Origin: JADYZU01 sp964540965
Lineage (GTDB): Bacteria > Pseudomonadota > Alphaproteobacteria > Rhodobacterales > Rhodobacteraceae
NCBI GenBank assembly: GCA_964540965.1
Contig: CAZIOT010000007.1
Coordinates: forward strand, 62,001-126,000
Direction: 5' to 3'
DNA: 64,000 bases
Made by a program: the position numbers and the translations under genes. Within the stretch, counting starts at the first letter, position 1; each line of letters begins with the position of its first letter. Shown piece by piece: positions 1 to 8,538 of this stretch. The notes under the pieces are model-generated. The model searched no databases. It saw nothing but the letters and a program-made list of their open reading frames with translations, and was not told where the DNA came from.

Positions 1-441
1 GCTGCCCCGCACCCGCCAGCCGCCATCGGCCCGCGGCGCGATTTCGCGCAAGGTCAACGTGCCGCCCGCGGGGCCAAGGCCCAGCAACTCGGCTTCCGCC
101 AGATCGCCATGGGCGACGACGCGCTGGTAGCCGGCATCGATCAGCGCCGCCGGCGCCGACAGATCGGCCGCCGGATCGGTGCCCCAGGATGCCTCCAGAT
201 CGAATCCGCTGCCCGACAGCGCAAGGTTGGTCTCGGTCTGGGTCGCGCTTGCCTCATAAAGGCCGCCGGTGATGGGCATCGTCGGCTCGCCTTCGTCAAA
301 GATGACGGCGCGCCCGTCCAGCGACAGCGAGGTCAGTCCGTTCAGGTCGGGGAGGATTACGCAGGCGCAGGGCGTCACCGGCACGGTCGCGGCGCAGGCG
401 GCGACGAACACGCAAGTCCCAAGGGCGGCAAGATATTTCAT
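1..441 (-). CDS. Putative lipoprotein, 3' end outside the window
   Basis: The reading frame opens at an ATG at 439-441 on the minus strand and stays open to the window edge, so at least 147 residues are present and the C-terminus is missing. The N-terminus is a short basic and hydrophobic signal (MKYLAALGTC...) with a lipobox-like VAAC, predicting lipidation at Cys16. The rest is mixed beta-type sequence with no motif I recognise; three cysteines lie just after the lipobox. It sits 53 bp downstream of the ftsB-like gene on the same strand. Function unknown. Confidence 0.6.
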   Translation of the reverse strand, partial: MKYLAALGTCVFVAACAATVPVTPCACVILPDLNGLTSLSLDGRAVIFDEGEPTMPITGGLYEASATQTETNLALSGSGFDLEASWGTDPAADLSAPAALIDAGYQRVVAHGDLAEAELLGLGPAGGTLTLREIAPRADGGWRVRGS

Positions 442-494
442 GCAATGGCTCCGTCAATCGGGCCGAGGCTGACAGCCGCCAATGCCGCTGTCAA

Positions 495-794
495 TCAGCG
501 GATCACGATCTCGTCCGCGCGGACATAGCCCAGCACGTCGCGGGCCTGCTGGTCCAGAAGATCGAGGTCGAGGAACTCGTCCGACAGGCGATGGGTCAGG
601 TTCTCCATCCGCGCCACTTCCACCTCGAGGCCGGCCAGCTCCTCGCGCAGGGTGTCGGCCTCGGTGGCGATCTCGGCGCGGCGGAACACGCCATAGGGGC
701 CCATCACGGCGGCAAGCAGGAAATAGCCGCCACCCAGCACCATGAGCGACAGGACAAGGATGGTGCCCAGGGACGGGCGTTTGCGGCGTGTCAT
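495..794 (-). CDS. ftsB: FtsB/DivIC-like septum formation initiator
   Basis: This small bitopic protein of 99 residues has a basic N-terminus (MTRRKRPS), one membrane segment at about residues 10-30, then a heptad-like coiled coil at about 38-68 with a leucine-rich pattern. That is the FtsB/DivIC layout, and these proteins bridge FtsL and FtsQ in the divisome. I start at the ATG at 792-794 because the in-frame upstream ATG would add 33 arginine-rich residues unlike the family. The C-terminal half ends in LGYVRADEIVIR, typical of alphaproteobacterial septum formation initiators. The aldolase gene lies upstream on the same strand. Confidence 0.75.
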   Translation of the reverse strand: MTRRKRPSLGTILVLSLMVLGGGYFLLAAVMGPYGVFRRAEIATEADTLREELAGLEVEVARMENLTHRLSDEFLDLDLLDQQARDVLGYVRADEIVIR

Positions 795-926
795 GCTTTG
801 GCCCTGCTCGGCGGTCGCGGCGCCTCTCACGGGCGCTTCGCGGGCAATTCTGTCACAGAACCGGCGGTTTGTGAATCGGAAAAGCGGCGCCAAACCGCCG
901 CTTTTCCACGGATTTCCGAAAAAGCC

Positions 927-1817
927 TCAGCCCGCGACCGATGCCGCGTGGATCGAGCGGATGGCGCCGCCCAGGGCCGCGTCGAATTGCGCATCGCTTT
1001 GCTGCGCCGTCAGCCCCTCGGTCAGCGCGCGGCTGAAGCTGGCGATCATGCCACGGTTCTGCGCCAGGATCGCATTGGCCGCGTCGCGGGAATGGCCGCC
1101 CGACAGCGCCACCACCTTCATCACCGCCGGATGGTCGACCAGCGGCGCATAGAAGTTCGCCACGGTCGGCAGCGACAGTTTCAGCATCACCAGCTTGCCG
1201 GCGGGGAAGGCGTCCAGGTGGCGCAAGAGCTCCTCGCGCAGAATGGTTTCGGCCTCGGCCTTGTCGGGGATCGAGATGGTGACTTCGGGTTCAAGGATCG
1301 GCATCAGCCCCTGCGCCAGCACCTGATCGCCCACCGCGAATTGCTGGTCGACGACGGCGCGGATCCCGGCACGGTTGGCCGCGGAAATCACCGACCGTTC
1401 CTTGGTGCCGAAGATGCCCTTGGCGCGCGCGCGGGTCAAAAGGGCGTCCAGATCCGGCATCGGCTTCATCAGCTGGCAGCCGTCCGCCTCGGGCTCAAGC
1501 CCCTTGTCGATCTTGAGGAACGGCACGACGCCGCGCTGTTCCCAAAGGTATTGCGCCGTCGGCACGCCGTCGATGTCGCGGTCCATCGTCATCTCGAACA
1601 GGATGGCGCCGACGATCAGGTCGCCGGTAAAGGCCGGCGACTTGATGATCCGCGCCCGCATCGCATGCATGAGGTCGAACATCTGCGCCTCGGACGACCA
1701 GTCGGCGGCGGTCAGGCCGTAAAGGCCCAGCGCCTTGGGCGTCGATCCGCCCGACTGGTCCAGCGCCGCGATGAACCCGTTGCCCTTGCGCACCTGTTCG
1801 GCCTTGGCCTGATCCAT
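927..1817 (-). CDS. Fructose-bisphosphate aldolase class I
   Basis: This 296-residue protein matches the short bacterial class I aldolases: N-terminal GNGFIAALDQSGGSTPKALG, a central KIDKGLEPE stretch and MLKLSLP carrying a candidate Schiff-base lysine. It would split fructose 1,6-bisphosphate into glyceraldehyde 3-phosphate and dihydroxyacetone phosphate without a metal. The start at 1815-1817 is chosen because AGGGACAGG lies just upstream and because the longer frame adds 83 unrelated residues. It is divergent from the membrane-protein gene at 1909, with about 90 bp between them. pgk lies 1.6 kb away in a separate unit. Confidence 0.9.
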   Translation of the reverse strand: MDQAKAEQVRKGNGFIAALDQSGGSTPKALGLYGLTAADWSSEAQMFDLMHAMRARIIKSPAFTGDLIVGAILFEMTMDRDIDGVPTAQYLWEQRGVVPFLKIDKGLEPEADGCQLMKPMPDLDALLTRARAKGIFGTKERSVISAANRAGIRAVVDQQFAVGDQVLAQGLMPILEPEVTISIPDKAEAETILREELLRHLDAFPAGKLVMLKLSLPTVANFYAPLVDHPAVMKVVALSGGHSRDAANAILAQNRGMIASFSRALTEGLTAQQSDAQFDAALGGAIRSIHAASVAG

Positions 1818-1908
1818 GATCCTGTCCCTTCCCGTGTGACTGCCGCGGTCATAGGTAAAGGCGTGCTGCCATGCAATCGTGGTTGCGCTCACAACCCGGG
1901 GGCCGGCG

Positions 1909-2709
1909 ATGCGCTTTTTCGATTTCTCGTCCTGGCAGGCGGTGCTGGCCTCGCTGATCGGCATCGCGCTGTTTGCGCTGATCGGTGTCGGCATCCGCAT
2001 CCTGATGATGCTGACCATCCAGCAGCGCCAGCAGCGGATGAACCGCCAGATCAATGAACGGCTCAAGACCCTGATGGCCGCCTATCGCGTGCTGGGCGGA
2101 TCCTTCACCGGCACGCTCGAGGTGGACCCGGCGCATCTGCGCGCCCTGCGCCGAAGCGCGCCCGATGACGGCATCCTGCTTCCGGCCGATCCCGGTGCCG
2201 ATCCGGGTGCCGGTGCCGATCCCGCCGTGGATATTGGCGCCGAGGCCGTCTCCGGTGCCCCGGCTGCCGGCGCGGCGGCCGTCCCGCCCGGCGCCGTCCC
2301 GGCGCGCCCCGGCCCCTCGGCCGAAATCCTCGAACGCCGGCGCCGCATCCGCGACGCAGTTGAAGCCGCACTCTCCGACATCCTGCTTCTTGGCACCGAG
2401 GATCACGTCCGCATGGCCGAAGCGATGGCCCGCGATCTGGCCGAGGGGCGGGCGGTGCGCACCGGCGATCTGGTGGTGTCGCTGCGCGACTACATCCGCA
2501 AGGCTTTGGGGCTTGAGCCGATCCCCGAAGGTCTGACGATCCCGCCGCAAGGCCCGACCCGGCCGCAATCCGGGAGCAGCGGCAAGGGCGGACGCGACGG
2601 GGGCGAGGGTCGCGGTGGCGGTGGCGGTGGCGGCGCCGGTGGTGGCATGGGTGGCATGGGCATGGGGATGGGCCTTGGAGCGGGCCGTCGCGAGGACGAC
2701 CGGACATGA
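1909..2709 (+). CDS. Membrane-anchored protein with glycine-rich tail, unknown function
   Basis: This 266-residue protein has one strong membrane segment at about residues 10-32 followed by a basic, glutamine-rich stretch (QQRQQRMNRQINERLK). A low-complexity Ala/Pro/Asp/Gly linker runs from about 88 to 130, and a predicted helical domain from about 135 to 205 contains EILERRRRIRDAVEAALSD. The C-terminal tail is extremely rich in glycine and methionine (GMGGMGMGMG). I start at the ATG at 1909, behind a G-rich ribosome site, rather than ten codons earlier. Its stop codon overlaps the start of the barstar-like gene (ATGA), so the two are almost certainly co-translated. I do not recognise the family. 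Confidence 0.7.
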   Translation: MRFFDFSSWQAVLASLIGIALFALIGVGIRILMMLTIQQRQQRMNRQINERLKTLMAAYRVLGGSFTGTLEVDPAHLRALRRSAPDDGILLPADPGADPGAGADPAVDIGAEAVSGAPAAGAAAVPPGAVPARPGPSAEILERRRRIRDAVEAALSDILLLGTEDHVRMAEAMARDLAEGRAVRTGDLVVSLRDYIRKALGLEPIPEGLTIPPQGPTRPQSGSSGKGGRDGGEGRGGGGGGGAGGGMGGMGMGMGLGAGRREDDRT

Positions 2710-3092
2710 CCCGGCTGGTGATCGAGGGCAGCCGGATCCGCGATCTTGCCTCGTTTTATGCCGAGATGACGCGCGTGTTCCTGCCAGAGGCAGGCTGGCC
2801 GATGGGCGACAGTCTGGATGCACTGAACGATGCGCTCTACGGCGGGTTCGGCGCGTTTGAGCCGGGCGCCGAGGTGACCGTCATCTGGCATGACATGGCG
2901 GCAGCGCGGAGCGCGCTTGGTCGGAAGGCGACCCGCGACTGGTTGACGGCCAGGCTGGGCCGCGCCGGTTACGATCAGGCGCGGGCGCAGGCCGAACTGG
3001 CCGCGCTTGACGACGGCCGCGGGCCGACGCTGTTCGATCTGGTGATGACGGTCTTTGCCGAACATCCGCAGGTCACGCTCGTTCCGGGCTGA
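2706..3092 (+). CDS. Barstar-family (ribonuclease inhibitor-like) protein
   Basis: The 128-residue product resembles barstar. It begins with a short beta strand (RLVIEGSRIRD), then a helix with aromatic residues (LASFYAEMTRVFL), then the conserved helix DSLDALNDALYGG, equivalent to the LDALWDAL helix that contacts barnase. A later strand reads VTVIWHDMAA. Barstar proteins inhibit secreted or toxic ribonucleases of the barnase type by binding in the cytoplasm. No barnase-like gene is visible nearby. The only partner is the membrane protein whose stop overlaps this start by 4 bp. The fold assignment is fairly safe; the target is unknown. Confidence 0.7.
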   Translation: MTRLVIEGSRIRDLASFYAEMTRVFLPEAGWPMGDSLDALNDALYGGFGAFEPGAEVTVIWHDMAAARSALGRKATRDWLTARLGRAGYDQARAQAELAALDDGRGPTLFDLVMTVFAEHPQVTLVPG

Positions 3093-3237
3093 GGGCAGTG
3101 GGTCCGGGCCGGGTTATCCCCAGCGCGGCGCGGACAGAGGTTGATCCCGCGAAGTATCGGGGCCGCGATGAAGCGCAGCCTGTCGCCGGGCGGCAAACGG
3201 TCCCATTTCTGCCGGAATGGCGCGATAGGCTCTGCCC

Positions 3238-3441
<204 letters not shown>

Positions 3442-3445
3442 CGCT

Positions 3446-4621
3446 TCAGCCCAGCGCCGCCACGCCCGGCAGTACCTTGCCCTCCATCCATTCCAGGAAG
3501 GCGCCGCCCGCGGTTGAGACATAGGTGAAATCGTCGGCCACCCCGGCGGCATTCAGCGCCGCCACCGTATCGCCGCCACCGGCGACCGAGGTGAGCTTGC
3601 CGGCCTTGGTCAGGTCCGCCGCCTGCCGCGCCGCGGCCATTGTCGCGGCATCGAAGGGCGGGATCTCGAACGCGCCCAGCGGGCCGTTCCACACCAGCGT
3701 CTTTGCCTGGGCGAGGATGCCGGCGATCCGCGCCACCGTCTGCGGCCCGGCGTCCAGAATCATCGCATCATCCGGGCAGGCATCCACCGGCAGCACCTCG
3801 GACGCCGCCCCGGCCTTGAACTCGCGTGCGACCACGATGTCGGACGGCAGCACGATGTCGCAGCCCGCCGCCTGCGCCTTGGCCATGATGTCGCGCGCTG
3901 TTTCGGCCAGATCATGTTCGCACAGCGACTTGCCGACCTTCATCCCCAGCGCGGCCAGAAAGGTATTGGCCATGCCGCCGCCGATCACCAGATGGTCGAC
4001 CTTGGTCACCAGATTGCCCAAAAGGTCCAGCTTGGTCGACACCTTGGCACCGCCGACCACCGCCACCACCGGCCGCTCGGGATTGCCGAGCGCCCGGTCA
4101 AGCGCGGCCAGCTCCTCGGCCATCAGCCGGCCGGCGGCCGACGGCAACAGATGCGCCACGCCCTCGGTCGAGGCATGGGCGCGGTGCGCGGCGGAAAAGG
4201 CATCGTTGACATAGATATCGCCCAGCGAGGCAAGGAATTGCGCCATGCCAGGATCGTTCGCCTCTTCCATCGGGGTAAAGCGGGTGTTCTCGACAAGGAT
4301 CACCGCATCCGCGGGCTGGGCGTCGATCCAGCCGCGGTCGGGCCGTTCGACAAAGATCACCTCCCGGCCCAAAGCCTGTTCCAGCGCCGGCTGCACGATC
4401 CGCAGCGAGCTTGCCGGATCGGGCTTGCCCTTGGGCCGGCCGAAATGCGCCAGCAGCACCGGGCTGCCGCCCTTGGCCAGAATGTCGCGGATCGTCGGCA
4501 GGGTCCGCTCGATCCGGGTCGCATCGGTGACCACGCCATTTTCCACCGGCACGTTGATGTCGACACGCACCAGCACGCGCTTGCCGTTCAGGTCCATGTC
4601 GTCCAGCGTCTTCCAGCCCAT
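3446..4621 (-). CDS. pgk: Phosphoglycerate kinase
   Basis: This 391-residue enzyme of lower glycolysis transfers phosphate from 1,3-bisphosphoglycerate to ADP. Family hallmarks are visible: RVLVRVDINVPVENG near the N-terminus, LLAHFGRPKGKP, NDAFSAAHRAHAST, the PVVAVVGGAKVSTK nucleotide-domain motif, WNGPLGAFE, and a final TYVSTAGGAFLEWMEG loop. Length is normal for bacteria. The start is preceded by GGAGACGGAA. It is divergently arranged with the cyclophilin pair, leaving about 107 bp for both promoters. It is not clustered with gap or with the aldolase upstream. Confidence 0.97.
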   Translation of the reverse strand: MGWKTLDDMDLNGKRVLVRVDINVPVENGVVTDATRIERTLPTIRDILAKGGSPVLLAHFGRPKGKPDPASSLRIVQPALEQALGREVIFVERPDRGWIDAQPADAVILVENTRFTPMEEANDPGMAQFLASLGDIYVNDAFSAAHRAHASTEGVAHLLPSAAGRLMAEELAALDRALGNPERPVVAVVGGAKVSTKLDLLGNLVTKVDHLVIGGGMANTFLAALGMKVGKSLCEHDLAETARDIMAKAQAAGCDIVLPSDIVVAREFKAGAASEVLPVDACPDDAMILDAGPQTVARIAGILAQAKTLVWNGPLGAFEIPPFDAATMAAARQAADLTKAGKLTSVAGGGDTVAALNAAGVADDFTYVSTAGGAFLEWMEGKVLPGVAALG

Positions 4622-4728
4622 TTCCGTCTCCGTTCACCGATGCCTGACCGCCGGGCGCCCGCCGGTCCTTGGCTTTTCCATGCCATTTGCCTACATCAGC
4701 CGCCAGCCCCTGCATGAGGAGACAGCGC

Positions 4729-5238
4729 GTGGCCAGCTACAAGGATCCCGAGAACACCATCATCATCACGCTGAAGGACGGCCCCGTGGTCATCGAGCTT
4801 CTGCCCGACGTGGCGCCGAAGCATGCCGAGCGGATGAAGGAACTGGCCCGGTCGGGCGCCTATGACAATGTGGCTTTTCACCGCGTCATCGAAGGCTTCA
4901 TGGCCCAGACCGGCGATGTCGAGCATGGCGACATGGAGGATGGATTCAACATCCGCCGCGCCGGTACCGGCGGCTCGTCGCTGCCCGACCTTCCGGCCGA
5001 ATTCTCGAACCTGCCGCATGACCGCGGCACGCTGGGCGCCGCCCGGTCGTCGAACCCCAATTCGGCGAACTCGCAATTCTTCATCAACTTCAAGGACAAC
5101 CATTTCCTGAACCGGCAATATACCGTCTATGGCCGGGTGATCTCGGGGATGGAGCATGTCGACAAGATCATCCGCGGCGAGCCGCCGATGAACCCCGACC
5201 GGATGATTTCCGTCAAGGTGGCCGCCGATGTCGCGTAA
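4729..5238 (+). CDS. Cytoplasmic cyclophilin-type peptidyl-prolyl isomerase
   Basis: This 169-residue protein is a compact cyclophilin: VAFHRVIEGFMAQTGDV carries the catalytic Arg region, followed by FSNLPHDRGTLGAARSSNPNSANSQFFINFKDN and the NRQYTVYGRV strand. There is no signal peptide, so it acts in the cytoplasm on Xaa-Pro bonds. I chose the GTG at 4729 because AGGAG lies 7-11 bp ahead of it and because homologues begin at this point (xASYKDPENT). An ATG 15 bp upstream would put the ribosome site inside the coding region. The gene overlaps the next cyclophilin gene by 11 bp. Confidence 0.9.
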   Translation: MASYKDPENTIIITLKDGPVVIELLPDVAPKHAERMKELARSGAYDNVAFHRVIEGFMAQTGDVEHGDMEDGFNIRRAGTGGSSLPDLPAEFSNLPHDRGTLGAARSSNPNSANSQFFINFKDNHFLNRQYTVYGRVISGMEHVDKIIRGEPPMNPDRMISVKVAADVA

Positions 5239-5779
5239 ACTCCTCGCGCTTCTTGCCGCGTTCTATGGCGTGCCGGCGCTGGCCGACGGAATCGACATCG
5301 ACGTGACCGGGCAGGCCAACGGCACCATCTCGATCGACCTGTTCGAGGATGTCGCCCCCCAGCATGTCGCCCGCATCATCGAACTGGCCAATGCCGGCGC
5401 CTATGACGGCGTGGTGTTCCACCGCGTCATCGACGGTTTCATGGCCCAGACCGGCGATGTGGCCTATGGTCAGGCCGGGGGCGACCTGTCGATGGCGGGG
5501 ATGGGCGGGTCTGATCTTCCCGATCTCCCGGCCGAGTTTTCGGACACGCCCTTTGTCCGTGGCGTTGTCGGCATGGCACGCTCGTCCGACCCCAACTCGG
5601 GCAACAGCCAGTTCTTCATCATGTTCGCCGACGCGCCGCATCTGAACGGGCAATATACCGTGGTCGGGCAGGTGACGGCCGGGCTTGAGGTGCTGGATGC
5701 GATCAAGCGCGGCGATCCGCCGAACGGCGCGGTCGCAGGCGATCCCGACGTGATGGCCGATGTGCGGGTGACCGAATAG
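5228..5779 (+). CDS. Exported cyclophilin-type peptidyl-prolyl isomerase
   Basis: This is a second cyclophilin of 183 residues. It starts with a signal peptide (MSRKLLALLAAFYGVPALA, probable cleavage after ALA), so it should work in the periplasm. The core is closely related to the preceding gene: VVFHRVIDGFMAQTGDV, VVGMARSSDPNSGNSQFFIMFADAPHLNGQYTVVG. The 11-bp overlap with the cytoplasmic paralogue points to a tandem duplication followed by separation into two compartments, with coupled translation. The gene ends just before a dispersed hairpin repeat. Confidence 0.93.
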   Translation: MSRKLLALLAAFYGVPALADGIDIDVTGQANGTISIDLFEDVAPQHVARIIELANAGAYDGVVFHRVIDGFMAQTGDVAYGQAGGDLSMAGMGGSDLPDLPAEFSDTPFVRGVVGMARSSDPNSGNSQFFIMFADAPHLNGQYTVVGQVTAGLEVLDAIKRGDPPNGAVAGDPDVMADVRVTE

Positions 5780-5802
5780 GGCCCGGGCGCCTGCCGCGGT
5801 GG

Positions 5803-5855
5803 CGGTGGGCGATTGCCCACCCTACGCGTGCCGTAGGGTGGGGGATACCCCACCT
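5803..5855. repeat. GTGGGC-type dispersed hairpin repeat, probable terminator
   Basis: The stretch contains GTGGGC-GATT-GCCCAC (5805-5820), then CCTACG / CGTAGG and GGTGGGG-GATA-CCCCACC. It lies between the convergent cyclophilin and selO genes. Shorter relatives of the same GTGGGC...GCCCACCCTACG sequence occur at 42669-42690 and 45627-45650. It can form stable hairpins on both strands but lacks a T run. Confidence 0.7.
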
Positions 5856-5863
5856 TCCCCCGC

Positions 5864-7249
5864 TCACGTCCCGCAAGACGTGCGCAACACCCGGTTCTCG
5901 TCCGTCGGCGGCACGGTAAAGGCGGCATCGCCGACCTGATATGGCGCCGTTACCGCCGCCAGCATGGCATGGAACGGCGCGAAATCGCCGGCGACGCCGG
6001 CATTGATCGCCGCCTCGATCAGATGCGTGCGCGGGATCACCAGCGGGTTTGCCGCCACCATGATCCCCGCATCCGGTGCCAAAGCCAGCCAGCGCGCCTC
6101 CCACACCGCAAATCCGGCCCGGTCCGCCACCTGATCGCGCGCCCCGGTCGCGAGCGCCGCGAAGGTGTTGGTGTAATCCGACCCGCCCTCGGCCATCAGC
6201 CCCAGCAGCCCCTCGGCCAGATCCCGCACCTCGGGCCGGTCTGCCGCCAGCCCCAGCTTGGCGCCGAACACCGCCAGCCATTCCGCCTGATAGAGATCGG
6301 CAAAGCGGTTGATCGCCTCGGTGAACTCCTCGACCGCCGCCGCCCGGTCCGGCATCAGCGGCACCAGGGCGGTGGCGAATTGCGCCAGGTTCCACAGCGC
6401 GATCTGCGGCTGGTTGCCCCAGGCATAGCGCCCCTGCCGGTCGATCGAGGAAAACACCGTCGCCGGGTGATAGGCATCCATGAAGGCGCAGGGACCATAG
6501 TCGATGGTCTCGCCCGAGACGGCGCAATTGTCGGTGTTCATCACGCCATGGATGAAACCAAGGCCCATCCAGCGCGCGATCAGCCGTGCCTGCGCCGCCA
6601 CCACCGCGGCCAGCAGCCCGGCCGGGCCCTCGGCCGCCGGAAAATGTCGGGCGATGACATGATCGGTCAGCGCGCCCAGCGCCTCGTGATCGCCGCGGGC
6701 GGCGAAGAACTGGAATGTGCCGACGCGGATATGGCTTGCGGCCACACGGGTCAGAACGGCGCCGGGCAGCACCTCCTCACGATAGACCGGGTCGCCGGTG
6801 GTGACCGCGGCCAGTGCCCGCGTCGTCGGCACGCCCAGGGCCGCCATCGCCTCGCTGACCAGATATTCGCGCAGCACCGGCCCAAGCCACGCCCGCCCGT
6901 CGCCACCCCGACTGAAGGGCGTGCGGCCGGCGCCCTTGAGCTGGATGTCGAAGCGCCGCCCGTCCGGGGCCACCACCTCGCCCAGAAGGACGGCGCGGCC
7001 ATCGCCAAGCTGCGGGTTCCAGCCGCCGAACTGATGCCCGGCATAGGCCTGGGAGATGGGTTCGGCGCCGGGCGGCAGGACATTGCCCGCCGCCCAATCC
7101 GCCGTCACCGCCGCCGGGTCAATGCCCAGATCGCGGGCCAGCGCCTCGTTGCGGACGATCAGCGCCGGGGCCGAGACCGGCACCGGCATCACCCGCGCGA
7201 ACATCCGTTCCGGCAGGCGGGCGTAGGAATTGTCAAAGGCGATAGTCAT
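5864..7249 (-). CDS. selO: SelO-type protein adenylyltransferase (YdiU/UPF0061)
   Basis: This 461-residue pseudokinase-like enzyme belongs to the SelO family, which transfers AMP from ATP to Ser/Thr/Tyr of target proteins and is linked to redox stress. Visible motifs include YAGHQFGGWNPQLGDGRA near residue 75, LKGAGRTPFSRGGDGRA (ATP-binding loop), GFIHGVMNTDN (active-site Asp/Asn) and MDAYHPATVFSSID. The bacterial form lacks selenocysteine. Start at 7247-7249 (MTIAFDNSYARLPERMF) agrees with homologues; the longer frame adds 12 residues. It is the next minus-strand gene after the nucleoside hydrolase, with a repeat element between them. Confidence 0.95.
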   Translation of the reverse strand: MTIAFDNSYARLPERMFARVMPVPVSAPALIVRNEALARDLGIDPAAVTADWAAGNVLPPGAEPISQAYAGHQFGGWNPQLGDGRAVLLGEVVAPDGRRFDIQLKGAGRTPFSRGGDGRAWLGPVLREYLVSEAMAALGVPTTRALAAVTTGDPVYREEVLPGAVLTRVAASHIRVGTFQFFAARGDHEALGALTDHVIARHFPAAEGPAGLLAAVVAAQARLIARWMGLGFIHGVMNTDNCAVSGETIDYGPCAFMDAYHPATVFSSIDRQGRYAWGNQPQIALWNLAQFATALVPLMPDRAAAVEEFTEAINRFADLYQAEWLAVFGAKLGLAADRPEVRDLAEGLLGLMAEGGSDYTNTFAALATGARDQVADRAGFAVWEARWLALAPDAGIMVAANPLVIPRTHLIEAAINAGVAGDFAPFHAMLAAVTAPYQVGDAAFTVPPTDENRVLRTSCGT

Positions 7250-7289
7250 GGGACAGAGATAGGCATCCGCCCGGCCCGGCGCCATGGGC

Positions 7290-7345
7290 TTCTTCGGGCC
7301 ATAAACATCCCGGGGGGGCCGGGGGCCGGCCCCCCGGCGACCCGG
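7290..7345 (-). repeat. Copy 1 of a C/G-rich dispersed intergenic element
   Basis: Read on the minus strand, a GGCCGGCCCCCGGCCCCCC block is followed by CGGGATGTTTATGGCC and GAAGAAG. The same pattern (C6-7 block, CGGGATRTTT or CGAGxxTATTT, then a purine-rich tail) recurs at 44152-44205 (minus) and 45651-45705 (plus). It lies between the nucleoside hydrolase stop and the selO start and can fold into a strong hairpin. Confidence 0.6.
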
Positions 7346-7360
7346 GCCAGTGCGGCCGGT

Positions 7361-8302
7361 TCAATACCGCGCCAGCCGTTCCGAAAGCAGGGCATAGAAC
7401 CCGTCGCGGTCCAGCGTTCCGGCCCAGAACGCATTCGGCGCCCGCCCGGACACATGCCACCAGTCGGCGACGGTCATGCCGGTGGTGAACCGGCCCTCGG
7501 TCTCGATCTCGACATTGACATGGCGGCCGGTGAACAGGTCGGGCTGCAAGAGATAGGCGATGACCAGCGGGTCGTGCAGCGGCGCCCCGTCCGAGCCGTA
7601 TTTCGACGTGTCGAACCGTTCAAAGAAATCGGTCCAGGCGGCAACGACGGTGCCGACATGGCTGCCAAGGCCGCGCATCTGCTCGACCCATTCGCGCGAG
7701 GTCAGCGCCCGGTGCGACACGTCCAGCGACAGCGCCACCAGCGGCACCCCGGCGGCAAAGACGTCGGCCGCCGCTTCGGGATCGACATAGATGTTGAATT
7801 CGGCCGCCGGGGTGATGTTGCCGACCTCGAAATAGGCGCCGCCCATCAGGACGATTTCCTGCACACGGGCGATGATGTCGGGCGCCTTGCGGAACGCGGC
7901 GGCGATATTGGTCAGGGGGCCAAGCGGGCACAAAGTCACGGTGCCTGCAGCCTCTTGCCGCAGGGTGTCGATGATGAAATCGACGGCGTGACGGTCCTGC
8001 AGCGGCATCACGGGCGCGGGCAGGTCGATGCCGTCAAGGCCGGTGGCGCCATGCACATGTTCGGCGGTCAGAAGCGGCCGTTCCAGCGGCGCATCGCAGC
8101 CGGCAAAGACCCGGACATCGGGCCGCCCGGCCACTTCGCAGACCTTGCGGGCGTTGACTTGCGTCAGCGGCAGGGGAACGTTGCCGGCGACCGCCGTCAG
8201 GCCCAGAACCTCGATCTCGTCCGGGCTGGCCAGCGCGAGCAGAAGCGCCACGGCGTCGTCCTGTCCGGGGTCGGTGTCGATGATGATCTTGCGCGGGGCC
8301 AT
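7361..8302 (-). CDS. Inosine-uridine preferring nucleoside hydrolase family protein
   Basis: The 313-residue protein opens with the family signature IIIDTDPGQDDAVALLLAL, whose aspartates bind the catalytic Ca2+. It continues with LGLTAVAGNVPL and an LCPLGPLTNIA segment, and the ligand-binding stretch FNIYVDPEAA lies near residue 160. It hydrolyses the N-glycosidic bond of purine or pyrimidine ribonucleosides in the cytoplasm for salvage; the exact substrate cannot be read from the sequence. The ATG at 8300-8302 is used because AAGGA precedes it at normal spacing. It appears monocistronic apart from possible readthrough toward selO. Confidence 0.93.
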   Translation of the reverse strand: MAPRKIIIDTDPGQDDAVALLLALASPDEIEVLGLTAVAGNVPLPLTQVNARKVCEVAGRPDVRVFAGCDAPLERPLLTAEHVHGATGLDGIDLPAPVMPLQDRHAVDFIIDTLRQEAAGTVTLCPLGPLTNIAAAFRKAPDIIARVQEIVLMGGAYFEVGNITPAAEFNIYVDPEAAADVFAAGVPLVALSLDVSHRALTSREWVEQMRGLGSHVGTVVAAWTDFFERFDTSKYGSDGAPLHDPLVIAYLLQPDLFTGRHVNVEIETEGRFTTGMTVADWWHVSGRAPNAFWAGTLDRDGFYALLSERLARY

Positions 8303-8538
8303 GCCGGGTTCCTTCTGTCCTTGAACCTGCAAGAGACCAGCATTTCACCGCGACCGCCAGAGGCGGCGGAACACGGCGGGTTCCCGCCGCGGAACCGGCG
8401 CGTTTTCGGTGGCGATCCGCCCGCGTCCCGCAGGGCAGGGCAGCCAGTGCAACCCGCAGGCCGGGCCGGGGTTTGCAAGGCAAGATGCCGCGATACCCGC
8501 GGCGTCCGCCACGTTGCAGAAACGGAAAGGACTTTGCC

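Noticed and set aside
591..2057. Long open frame of 488 codons on the plus strand
   Set aside because: It lies opposite the ftsB-like and aldolase genes; its translation is rich in Arg/His/Gln/Gly with no domain, as expected for the complementary strand of high-GC genes.
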